A stretch of 7,731 nt of DNA from Kiritimatiellia bacterium (lineage in GTDB: Bacteria > Verrucomicrobiota > Kiritimatiellia > RFP12 > DVOR01), in NCBI GenBank assembly GCA_017457555.1, contig JAFTHG010000110.1, positions 1 through 7,731 on the forward strand, read 5' to 3'. The position numbers and the translations under genes are program-made. Shown here in pieces: positions 1 through 6,026 of the stretch. The stretch's first letter is position 1. The number at the start of each line of letters is the position of its first letter. Below the pieces are notes generated by a model. It saw only the letters and a program-made list of their open reading frames with translations. It had not been told where the DNA came from and did not search any database.

Positions 1-183
1 AATGATTTACTTTACACTATGAACGAAGATGGAGTCTTCACACCACATTATTGGAATGCTACCAATAAAGGATGGAGCTTACATAAGGTTCTTTGGAAAG
101 AAGATGTAACAGTGTTAGACATCGGTCAGGCTGTTTATCTATTCAAGAAGTCATCTGGTACAGGAAGTATCGCACAAGAATAA
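1..183 (+). CDS. C-terminal fragment of a repeat-domain exported protein (5' end outside window)
   Basis: An open frame enters from the left edge and ends at TAA (181-183), giving the last 60 residues of a protein. I do not recognise a named family. The fragment has the layout of the second half of each repeat in the protein at 1449-2150: a short Tyr-x-x-x-x-x-Gly stretch, a Trp-rich middle (YWNATNKGW, then VLW), and an end of the form I-x-x-G-x-A-V-Y-L-F-K-K, matching I-x-x-G-S-A-F-W-V-V-A-K there. It therefore probably belongs to the same family and is the diverged partner of that gene. The next gene on this strand, a PEP-CTERM protein, starts 32 bases downstream, so the two are probably co-transcribed. 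The signal peptide and any further repeats lie outside the window. The function is unknown; location on or outside the cell surface is inferred from the relatives. Confidence 0.75.
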   Translation, partial: NDLLYTMNEDGVFTPHYWNATNKGWSLHKVLWKEDVTVLDIGQAVYLFKKSSGTGSIAQE

Positions 184-203
184 TCACAATACTCGTACAA
201 GTT

Positions 204-210
204 AAAGAGG
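204..210 (+). promoter_or_regulatory. Ribosome binding site of the first PEP-CTERM gene
   Basis: AAAGAGG lies 5 bases before the ATG at 216. It decides the start: the same frame is open back to an ATG at 93, but that ATG lies inside the preceding coding region, and the extra 41 residues would hide the signal peptide. Confidence 0.7.
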
Positions 211-215
211 TTAAA

Positions 216-788
216 ATGAAGTCAATTGCTGCTCTTTTTTCGATTTGTTTTACTGCTTCAATCTTTGCTGGGATTGCATCGTGGTCGGCAGGAGGAACGT
301 CTTTAGGTGCTTCGTATGCTAATGGAACGGCTTATTTTATCGAAGTCGCAACCGGAGGACCAACGCTTTCACAGATGATGGCAACGATTGCTAATTCCGG
401 ACTTGGTACAACAAATGCAAATGTCACGTTATTGGATTCAGACACAATTATTTCGGACAGTGGCTTCTATACGACTATGGGGAAAACGTTTTCTCCTATG
501 GTTACAGAAAATGCAACATCAACATATTATGTTCTCTTTGTTGACTCTGCTTCAGATATGTTTGCATTTTCCAATGGCGTAACAACTGCAAATTGGACGG
601 GTGTCGGCGCAAATAACCAATATGACCCGACGTTCTTTGAAGGAATAGATGAAGGTCAAGATTCGTGGGCAAACAATGCTGGCACAGTTGGCGGCACGAC
701 GCCTCCGGCTCCTGGTGTGCCTGAACCTACCGCATTGGCTCTCTTGGCGCTTGGCGTGGCTGGTTTAGCCCTTCGTCGTCGCGCTTAA
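216..788 (+). CDS. PEP-CTERM sorting-domain exported protein (copy 1)
   Basis: The protein has 190 residues. Residues 1-19 form a signal peptide (MKSIAALFSICFTASIFAG: Lys, hydrophobic core, small residues). The middle is Thr/Ser/Gly/Asn-rich with few charges, typical of an extracellular beta-rich protein. Residues 168-190 form a PEP-CTERM tail: VPEP, a Leu/Ala/Gly helix of about 15 residues, then RRRA. In known PEP-CTERM systems an exosortase recognises this tail in the membrane and the protein is processed for surface or extracellular-matrix delivery; no exosortase gene is in this window. It is distantly similar to the protein at 859-1419: both have a W-S-x-G segment after the signal peptide, a G-A/T-x-Y-x-I-x-x-x-x-G-G segment and a central Tyr-rich strand (STYYVLFVDSAS against YDFYLVTVYADT). 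It follows a repeat-domain gene by 32 bases. The specific function is unknown. Confidence 0.88.
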   Translation: MKSIAALFSICFTASIFAGIASWSAGGTSLGASYANGTAYFIEVATGGPTLSQMMATIANSGLGTTNANVTLLDSDTIISDSGFYTTMGKTFSPMVTENATSTYYVLFVDSASDMFAFSNGVTTANWTGVGANNQYDPTFFEGIDEGQDSWANNAGTVGGTTPPAPGVPEPTALALLALGVAGLALRRRA

Positions 789-809
789 ATCAAGCGGCAA
801 ATTGAAACA

Positions 810-840
810 AAAAAGCGACAGGTTCACCCTGTCGCTTTTT
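810..840. terminator. Bidirectional intrinsic terminator between convergent genes
   Basis: A perfect 8-bp GC-rich stem (GCGACAGG 815-822 with CCTGTCGC 828-835) has a 5-base loop. It is extended by A5 (810-814) pairing with T5 (836-840). A T-tract therefore follows the hairpin on the + strand, and the A-tract gives one on the - strand. It lies 22 bases after the stop of the + strand PEP-CTERM gene and 18 bases after the stop of the - strand one, so it can serve both. Confidence 0.9.
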
Positions 841-858
841 GCATTACAAATATACTGA

Positions 859-1419
859 TTACGCATTCTTACGACGTAACGCAAGTCCGGCGATACCCAA
901 CGCAAGCAAAGCCAAAGCGGTTGGCTCAGGAACACCGGGAGTAACTGTTTGCCATCCGTTAGAGTTAGCACCAATTGTTGTCGCATCCCAAAACACTGAC
1001 GTAGGTGGCACAAGCGGATTTGCGGGATCATACGTGGTTCCATTAATGACAGAACTTACCATATAATAATCTTGGGCATTTAATGTATCAGCATACACCG
1101 TAACGAGATAGAAATCATAAGTCCCACCAACACTCCAAGTGTCATTAGCGACAGTATTAGATACAATCATTCCACCAGGATTTGTTGTTCCAGAATAAGA
1201 AGAGGTCGGCGCATTCCATTCTCCCGCACTCAAACTTGCCAATGATGCCTGAACGTCTGTAGTTCCTCCTTGAATCAAGTAGACTGTTGCTCCAGACAAT
1301 GGCGTAGCACTGTTTGAGGGATTTGTTACTGTAAATGCGCCAGTAGACCAATCAATTGATGCGGCATATGAAAGCGTTGCGATGAAAGTTAAAGCGAATA
1401 AAGCAAACAGTTTTTTCAT
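859..1419 (-). CDS. PEP-CTERM sorting-domain exported protein (copy 2)
   Basis: The protein has 186 residues. Residues 1-20 form a clear signal peptide (MKKLFALFALTFIATLSYAA, cleavage likely after SYA or AAS). The mature part is Thr/Ser/Asn-rich with several Trp and Tyr residues. The last 23 residues are a PEP-CTERM tail (VPEP, Leu/Ala/Gly helix, RRKNA) that matches copy 1 at all but two or three of the shared positions, while the rest of the two proteins is only loosely alike. The codons of the two tails differ at many third positions, so similarity is kept at protein level. An AAAGGA site (1427-1432) lies 7 bases before the ATG. The gene follows the repeat-domain gene at 1449-2150 by 29 bases, mirroring the pair on the + strand. 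Exosortase-dependent surface delivery is inferred from the family; the specific role is unknown. Confidence 0.9.
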   Translation of the reverse strand: MKKLFALFALTFIATLSYAASIDWSTGAFTVTNPSNSATPLSGATVYLIQGGTTDVQASLASLSAGEWNAPTSSYSGTTNPGGMIVSNTVANDTWSVGGTYDFYLVTVYADTLNAQDYYMVSSVINGTTYDPANPLVPPTSVFWDATTIGANSNGWQTVTPGVPEPTALALLALGIAGLALRRKNA

Positions 1420-1426
1420 TGTTGAA

Positions 1427-1432
1427 TCCTTT
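1427..1432 (-). promoter_or_regulatory. Ribosome binding site of the second PEP-CTERM gene
   Basis: AAAGGA on the - strand, 7 bases before the ATG at 1419, in the 29-base gap after the upstream stop codon. It supports both the start choice and independent translation within a two-gene transcript. Confidence 0.65.
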
Positions 1433-1448
1433 GAGGGTTAAAGAGGTT

Positions 1449-2150
1449 TTACTTAATCGGCGAGGCAACATCTATTGAGAGATTGCCTTTAGCAACCACC
1501 CAAAACGCAGAACCTGCAGGAATCAATTCCTTTGCAACAATACCTGCCTTGTCACCCCATCCTGCACCATTGTAGAGACTTGTGTATGTGTTATCTGTAA
1601 ACAGTGTGGATTGATAAGTGTATGTAGTATAACCATTGATTGGGCTATACGTCATAATTTGGTCGCCGACAACCGCACCTGTGATTTGCAAATCTTTATT
1701 CAGATCTACCGAAATAGGGAAAGCCACTGCTACCAAATTAGTACCTGTGCGGCACTCTATTTTCTGATCCGAGAGTTTTACTTTGCCAGCAATTGTTACG
1801 GATTTATCAGACTTAACATCAATCCAAAATGCACTTCCAGAGTTTACGACCTCTGTTGCCAAAATCCCTGCACCTGTTGCCCATGCGGCTCCATCGTGAA
1901 TGTTTGTATACGTTTCGTCTGTAAAGACAGTTGTTTGATACGTATAAGTTGTGTAACCAGATGTCGGAGAATAAAATAAAAGGCGTTCACCTGTCACGAA
2001 ATCACCCTGTACGACATCTTGAATCGTTGCATTTTCTGCAATGTTGTCAAAATTGACAGCGAGGAGATTTAGCCCACTTGTTAACTCCAGTGTTTGATAG
2101 CCGACGATGTCGCTTTCGACCTGTGCATTTAGACGACCGTTAAAATGCAC
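1449..2150 (-). CDS. Tandem-repeat exported-type protein, 5' end probably damaged (no signal peptide)
   Basis: From the GTG at 2150 the protein has 233 residues. It consists of two copies of a domain of about 108 residues (roughly 26-121 and 136-229). Each has G-x-N-L-x-A-V-x-F at its start, Y-S-P-x-x-G-Y-T-T-Y-T-Y-Q in the middle (61-72 and 169-180, preceded by F or T), then F-T-D-x-T-Y-T, a G-A-x-W site, A-G-I-x-A-x-E, and G-S-A-F-W near the end. I do not know a name or function for this domain. Context and composition suggest a secreted or surface protein partnered with the PEP-CTERM protein 29 bases downstream. The start is odd. Residue 10 onwards (QVESDIVGYQTLEL) looks like the beginning of a mature exported protein, but no signal peptide precedes it. 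The frame is open upstream only to a TAA at 2205-2207, with no ATG or TTG and no Shine-Dalgarno sequence before the GTG. Either the signal peptide was lost by rearrangement or the true start is non-standard. Confidence 0.7.
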   Translation of the reverse strand: MHFNGRLNAQVESDIVGYQTLELTSGLNLLAVNFDNIAENATIQDVVQGDFVTGERLLFYSPTSGYTTYTYQTTVFTDETYTNIHDGAAWATGAGILATEVVNSGSAFWIDVKSDKSVTIAGKVKLSDQKIECRTGTNLVAVAFPISVDLNKDLQITGAVVGDQIMTYSPINGYTTYTYQSTLFTDNTYTSLYNGAGWGDKAGIVAKELIPAGSAFWVVAKGNLSIDVASPIK

Positions 2151-2154
2151 AGGT
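2119..2154. repeat. Perfect 12-bp inverted repeat around the GTG start
   Basis: ACCTGTGCATTT (2119-2130) is the exact reverse complement of AAATGCACAGGT (2143-2154), with a 12-base spacer. On the - strand transcript it would fold into a 12-bp hairpin with the presumed GTG start (2150-2148) in its 5' arm. No T-tract follows on either strand, so it is not a standard terminator. It could be a translational control hairpin, a protein-binding or recombination site, or a rearrangement scar. Confidence 0.7.
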
Positions 2155-2231
2155 TTGTTTAGATGTTTAATTTTGCGGAGCTGTGAAGGTCTATCGCGAC
2201 CGTTTTATGTGAGACGTTTTATGTGCTTCGC
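2151..2231. other. Intergenic junction between kamA and the repeat-domain gene
   Basis: These 81 bases hold no convincing gene and no terminator for the operon above. On the - strand a weak promoter-like pair is visible: TTCACA (2187-2182), 18 bases, TCTAAA (2163-2158), ending 7 bases before the GTG at 2150. If real, it would give a nearly leaderless message. The match is too weak to annotate separately. The right-hand part contains the CATAAAAC repeats described separately. Confidence 0.4.
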
Positions 2232-2250
2232 TCAGATGTCGGTTTTATGG
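2201..2250. repeat. Three short direct repeats at the kamA 3' end
   Basis: CGTTTTATGTG occurs at 2201-2211 and again at 2215-2225 (14-base period). A variant, CGGTTTTATGG, lies at 2240-2250 inside the last codons of kamA. On the - strand these read as three CATAAAAC units, the first of which encodes the His-Lys of the PLP-lysine site of kamA. The spacing is irregular for the third copy, so this is not a simple tandem array. Confidence 0.6.
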
Positions 2251-3218
2251 GTCGCGGTGGGAAGATCGGCCACAACGCGTGGACAGGCTAAGCCGCCGAG
2301 GTGGTTGAGCAGGTAGTGCCGGAGTTCTTGTGCGGTTTGGGTTGACGTACGGAAGTGGCTGATGCCCGCGATGGGATCGCACACAAAGATATAGTATGGC
2401 CGGATGCGGTGGCGTTGCAAACCGGCACAAAGCGCCGTCATTACCGCCGGATCATCATTGATTCCACGCAACAGAACGCTCTGGTTGGAAACGGGAATGC
2501 CGTGGTTTACCAACCGTCTTGCGGTGTTCACGGCATCAAGAGTTAACTCTGTCGGGTGGTTAAATTGCGTTTGTACCCACACTTTTTCGTACGTTGCCAG
2601 CGCTTCTACGAGCGCTTCCGTCCAGCGCATCGGCAAGACAACCGGCGTTCGTGTACACAACCGCACGGCATCGATTTGCGGTAATACGGCTAAAGCCTCC
2701 ACCCAACGCAAGACTTCGGCATCTGGCAAGAGGAGCGGATCGCCACCGGAGAGCAAGACTTCGCGCACAGCGGGACGGGCTTTTATCGCTTCAATCAGGT
2801 CATCCAGCGATGCCTTCCGCGCGGTATCCAACAAGCCGCGCCGCGTACAGTGCCGGCAATAGGTCGAACAGGTGATATTCATCATCGCCAATATGCGGTC
2901 CGGATAACGCTGTTTAATCCCGGGGGTTACCGCTGCTGCAGTGGTTTCACCAAAGGGATCTGCGGAAAAACCATCTGCAATGCCCTCTGCCGGAGTCGCT
3001 AAAAACTGCCGCAAAATCGGATCTTCGGGGTTCGTCCAGTCTGCCAAAGCGGCATAATACGGCGTTACACGCATAGGAAACGCGGCACAATCAGTCACAC
3101 CGCAGTCAGCAGCCGTCAGCGTATGCGCCAACTGCCATTGCCACTCCCCCCACTCCGGCGTATCCTTCCGGGCGAGAATGGCCTTTGCACTCTCTGACAA
3201 TTCAGGCGAGGGGAACAT
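2232..3218 (-). CDS. kamA: KamA-family radical SAM aminomutase (lysine 2,3-aminomutase-like), short C-terminus
   Basis: The protein has 328 residues. C117-x3-C121-x2-C124 in CSTYCRHCTRR binds the [4Fe-4S] cluster used with S-adenosylmethionine. LLSGGD (155-160) is the SAM-contact motif, followed by family motifs TRTPVVLP, FNHPTE, NQSVLLRGIND and RPYYIFVCD. Aligned by eye to clostridial lysine 2,3-aminomutase, the two lysine-binding Asp are present (D281, D318), as is the PLP lysine (K325, seven residues after D318). The family reaction is PLP- and radical-dependent interconversion of L-alpha-lysine and beta-lysine, used in lysine degradation or osmolyte synthesis. The related EpmB acts in EF-P modification, but the CRHCTRR signature here is KamA-like. 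Odd points: the glycine-rich stretch before the PLP lysine is replaced by LPTATH, and the protein ends three residues after K325, lacking the longer KamA tail and resembling EpmB in length. The start overlaps the upstream gene by 17 bases, with GAGG 9 bases before the ATG. Confidence 0.88.
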   Translation of the reverse strand: MFPSPELSESAKAILARKDTPEWGEWQWQLAHTLTAADCGVTDCAAFPMRVTPYYAALADWTNPEDPILRQFLATPAEGIADGFSADPFGETTAAAVTPGIKQRYPDRILAMMNITCSTYCRHCTRRGLLDTARKASLDDLIEAIKARPAVREVLLSGGDPLLLPDAEVLRWVEALAVLPQIDAVRLCTRTPVVLPMRWTEALVEALATYEKVWVQTQFNHPTELTLDAVNTARRLVNHGIPVSNQSVLLRGINDDPAVMTALCAGLQRHRIRPYYIFVCDPIAGISHFRTSTQTAQELRHYLLNHLGGLACPRVVADLPTATHKTDI

Positions 3219-4935
3219 CTAAAAATGCCTCGAAATCATGCAAACGGCACACCTGTGCGCCACGTTTGCGAGCCTCTCCAGCGAATCCGTTATCATCCGT
3301 GACGAGCACCATCGGGATATCGGTCTGCGCTTTACAGTAATCCATCTGACTGATGATATAACGGTCGGCGCGATGTTCACCCGTTCCGCCGGAGAAATGG
3401 ACCAACACGTTTTCGCAGACGTTGTGATTGGTCTTCTCCATGCCATCCCATACCAGATTCACCGATACGAGCGGCAGCCCACCAAACATCCGTGCCATAT
3501 CCTTTTCCAACCGCGTCCGAGCCTCTTCATGCGTCTGCGGACGGCCACGGCGCTGCCGATAGCGCGAGATTCCATTCAGAATATTGTGCCCATCCAAGAA
3601 GAGCAACATCTCGGCACGTCCGGCGATTGCCTCCGCCAAAAGCGGATTCCGGCGCAAGATGGCGTCCGACTCTGTTTCGGGTTCCAACGCCACATCCTCG
3701 GCCTTAAACTCCGGATTGGCCGCAGCCCATCGCGTGATCTGCTGATGGAAGCGCGCCCACAGAGCCTTTGCTTCAGCCGGAGCAATCGCACCTAACTGCT
3801 CGCTCAACTTCAACCAATCGCGAATCGGCCCATAATCCTGATCGGTACACACATCAATCCGCGTGGCCAGTTCCTTTGCAATTGCGGAAGTGTAAGGCGT
3901 TTCCGGATAGACGGCGGCATGCAACAGATTCCGCTGCGTCTGGAGTTCATCGCGCACCTTAAGGGTTTCCGGCAGAATGGTCTGCGCTACAGCCAACGTC
4001 TGCTCCACGGCTTCCAGAAGCGTTTCCACGGCTTTCAATTGCGCTTCGGCTTCATGGTGACGCGCCGTTGCGCGATCGGCTTTACGCTGTGCCTCCAAAA
4101 TGGCTCCTGCGCGCTCTAAAAGCGGCTTTGTTCTGGCGGCTTCCAACTCCGCTTCAACGGCACATACCGGCTTCAACCACCCACGGAATAATTCCACCTG
4201 ACGCATTGCCAGCAACGCTTTCACGCGCTGTTCGCGCAAGGTTTCTTCGCGTTGTAATGCGGCTTCCAGTTGCTCTGACTTACGCTTCGCCTCAGTGATC
4301 GCAAAATCCTTGGTGGCCAGCAGGTCACGCTGCTCGCGTTCGTAACGCCGCTGTTCCTCCTCTGCCATACGGCGATCACGCTTTGCCTCTTTCTTTGCTG
4401 CTTCGAGTTGAGCCTCAGCCAACGCCAAAGCTTCACGTAAGCGTTTATTGCCCTCCGGTGAACCGCCCTGCCCGATTGTTGCCACGGGCGCAAAGAGGTC
4501 GCGGATATGCTTCTGCACGGTTTCTGCTTCGGGCAAGTCGCCACCGGATTCCTGCATCCACCGAAGCGCATCCTGACGCACCGCCTCACGCACATCCATC
4601 AAAAGAGCCAGAATCAACTGCGCCTTCCCGAAATAGACGACGAAGTGGCGGCGATGCTTCTGCAATTCATTGTGGTCTAAGAGCGCCAATAAACGCGCCT
4701 CTGGCATGTGCATCCGCAGCAATCCTGCGAGCGTGGGCTGTTCTTTCTGCAACTGCCCCCCGTAGCGGTTTACCAACAGTTTCCGCATAAAGGCCGTATT
4801 ACCCGGGCGCATACCGCCGCCGGACAACTTCGCTTCCTCAACAAAGGTTTTGAGCGCCCGTTCTGGAATGTGTTCCAGTACTGCTTCAAAGGCGTGCGCC
4901 AAATCGGCCGCTGTTACCACTGCTTCCACTGCCAT
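3202..4935 (-). CDS. Coiled-coil protein with C-terminal NYN/PIN-like (YacP/Rae1-type) RNase domain
   Basis: From the chosen ATG at 4935 the protein has 577 residues. Residues 1-150 are a mostly helical region I cannot assign. Residues about 162-245 and 262-335 are Glu/Lys/Arg/Ala-rich coiled coils. Residues about 350-440 are helical. Residues 443-574 match the NYN/PIN-like fold: LFLDGHN (D448), a basic segment, L-V-W-D-G (D497), F-S-G-G-T-G-E-H-R-A-D-R (E520, D524), and L-V-T-D-D-N-G-F (D547, D548). These acidic residues are where metal-dependent RNases of this superfamily place their active site. Rae1/YacP, the best-known relative, cleaves mRNA on ribosomes and is much shorter. RNase activity here is inferred, and the coiled coil suggests oligomerisation or a partner. 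The frame is open to an ATG at 4989, but AAGGAGG (4944-4950) sits 8 bases before the ATG at 4935, which overlaps the upstream TGA as TGATG, so 4935 is the better start. No signal peptide is visible, so it is probably cytoplasmic. Confidence 0.85.
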   Translation of the reverse strand: MAVEAVVTAADLAHAFEAVLEHIPERALKTFVEEAKLSGGGMRPGNTAFMRKLLVNRYGGQLQKEQPTLAGLLRMHMPEARLLALLDHNELQKHRRHFVVYFGKAQLILALLMDVREAVRQDALRWMQESGGDLPEAETVQKHIRDLFAPVATIGQGGSPEGNKRLREALALAEAQLEAAKKEAKRDRRMAEEEQRRYEREQRDLLATKDFAITEAKRKSEQLEAALQREETLREQRVKALLAMRQVELFRGWLKPVCAVEAELEAARTKPLLERAGAILEAQRKADRATARHHEAEAQLKAVETLLEAVEQTLAVAQTILPETLKVRDELQTQRNLLHAAVYPETPYTSAIAKELATRIDVCTDQDYGPIRDWLKLSEQLGAIAPAEAKALWARFHQQITRWAAANPEFKAEDVALEPETESDAILRRNPLLAEAIAGRAEMLLFLDGHNILNGISRYRQRRGRPQTHEEARTRLEKDMARMFGGLPLVSVNLVWDGMEKTNHNVCENVLVHFSGGTGEHRADRYIISQMDYCKAQTDIPMVLVTDDNGFAGEARKRGAQVCRLHDFEAFLDVPLA

Positions 4936-5972
4936 CAGATCGGCCTCCTTATCCACGCTGTCAGCAAACTCGCCGCTACCAGACAACACATCACGCCGCT
5001 AAGCAACCACGGCCGCGCCTGTGAGGCGTATCGTGCATAAATTTGCCGTTCGACCTGCGTGGTTTCCAATTCGGCAATATGCTGTAAAAAGGCTTCCATC
5101 TGCTCCGGTTCGCGCACATTGGCATACTCTGCGCCGGAGATTTCCGCAATCTTTTTCAGTGTTTCCTCATCCAGAACTGTTCGCATATCGCCCAACACTT
5201 CACGCCCGAAGACATCTGTTGCGCGCACTTTGGCAATGCCTGTGGAGCCGACCCCGATGGTATAGACGCGCACACCGAGCGCAGCAGCCGCCTTTGCTGC
5301 TTCCAATGGTGTCACGGCACCGGTATTATTCTCACCATCCGAGAGCAAAATCACGATCTTGGTTTTGGGTTCGGCATCCTTTACACGCTTCAAACTCACG
5401 GCCAGCCCATCCCCGATTGCGGTCAGCAGTTCCTCCTGAGAGATGGGCCGCCCCCGTTCATCCACGTCACCCTTTTCGCCGGGAATGGTGATTCCGCCCA
5501 ACAAATGTTGCAACGCCCGATGGTCTGCTGTCAGAGGCGAGCGCACACTTGCGTAACCGCCAAAGGTCACCACCCCGATCAAATCCTCCGGACGTGCGGC
5601 GACAAACTTCTGAAAGACCTGCTTCACCACATCCAGACGCGTCACATCATTGCGCCCTTCACTCAAATCCAGTGCCCGCATCGACCCTGAAATATCCATC
5701 GCCATCATCACTGCCAGCGCATCAGCTGAGCGCACTTCGCGCGATAAGAGCGTACGCGGTCCTGCGGCACCCACAATCAAAAACAGGGTTCCCAGCAGAA
5801 AGAACGCGGGCAGCAAACGGCAGAGTCGCTGACGAAAAGAGGGCTTAATGCCGGCAAAACGGCGTTGCGCCGAGGCAAAAACGACGCCTTTTGTGCGTGC
5901 GGTGCGCCAAATGCGCCAGCAGGCCACCGCCCACGGTAACAGTAACAGAAATGCCCAAGGTGTTGAAAACAT
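4935..5972 (-). CDS. batA: BatA-like von Willebrand factor A membrane protein
   Basis: From the chosen ATG at 5972 the protein has 345 residues. There is a hydrophobic segment at about 4-22, a second at about 52-71, a vWA domain from about 85 to 300, and a C-terminal membrane helix at about 322-340. The vWA metal site (MIDAS) is intact: D93-x-S95-x-S97 in MDISGSM, a Thr in SPLTADHRAL (about T148) and D212 in LLSDGEN. This order of segments is that of BatA/BatB proteins, found near MoxR ATPases and DUF58 proteins and thought to act in envelope stress or in assembly of complexes. The first hydrophobic segment starts directly at MFSTPWAFLLLL, usual for BatA. The frame is also open to an ATG at 6017 that adds 15 polar residues; neither start has a strong Shine-Dalgarno site. 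The stop overlaps the next gene's start as TGATG. No moxR, DUF58 or second Bat gene is in the window; they may lie upstream. Confidence 0.85.
   Translation of the reverse strand: MFSTPWAFLLLLPWAVACWRIWRTARTKGVVFASAQRRFAGIKPSFRQRLCRLLPAFFLLGTLFLIVGAAGPRTLLSREVRSADALAVMMAMDISGSMRALDLSEGRNDVTRLDVVKQVFQKFVAARPEDLIGVVTFGGYASVRSPLTADHRALQHLLGGITIPGEKGDVDERGRPISQEELLTAIGDGLAVSLKRVKDAEPKTKIVILLSDGENNTGAVTPLEAAKAAAALGVRVYTIGVGSTGIAKVRATDVFGREVLGDMRTVLDEETLKKIAEISGAEYANVREPEQMEAFLQHIAELETTQVERQIYARYASQARPWLLSGVMCCLVAASLLTAWIRRPI
4944..4950 (-). promoter_or_regulatory. Strong Shine-Dalgarno that fixes the start of the NYN gene
   Basis: AAGGAGG on the - strand lies inside the last codons of the BatA-like gene, 8 bases before the ATG at 4935. 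It favours that ATG over the in-frame ATG at 4989, and with the TGATG overlap it predicts coupled translation. Confidence 0.85.
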
Positions 5973-6026
5973 GGTTTGTCCGTCCACTCTCCGGGAGAAG
6001 CACGCTTCACCCGTCATACAGATTCG

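Noticed and set aside
93..215. Upstream extension of the first PEP-CTERM gene to the ATG at 93
   Set aside because: It overlaps the end of the preceding gene, places a basic polar stretch before a clear signal peptide, and ignores the AAAGAGG site just before the ATG at 216.
201..1448. Exact 12-base direct repeat GTTAAAGAGGTT at 201-212 and 1437-1448, both in gaps between paired genes
   Set aside because: The two copies have opposite orientation relative to their genes, and about one or two 12-base matches are expected by chance in a window of this size.
2158..2187. Promoter (TTCACA, 18 bases, TCTAAA) for the repeat-domain gene on the - strand
   Set aside because: The -10 match is only about 4 of 6 and no supporting element is visible, so it is mentioned only in the intergenic entry.
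2151..2231. Intrinsic terminator for the five-gene operon
   Set aside because: No GC-rich stem followed by a T-tract is present on the - strand after kamA. The nearby 12-bp hairpin (2119-2154) lacks a T-tract.
3238..3795. Long + strand reading frame (185 codons) opposite the NYN gene
   Set aside because: It is antisense to a well-supported domain-bearing gene, has no recognisable motifs or ribosome binding site, and is expected in GC-richer coding DNA.
4936..4989. Earlier ATG for the coiled-coil NYN protein
   Set aside because: It would overlap the BatA-like gene by 55 bases and lacks the strong Shine-Dalgarno site present before the ATG at 4935.
5021..5491. + strand reading frame (156 codons) opposite the BatA-like gene
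   Set aside because: The translation is rich in Arg, His and Pro with no fold-like pattern, and the opposite strand carries a complete vWA domain.
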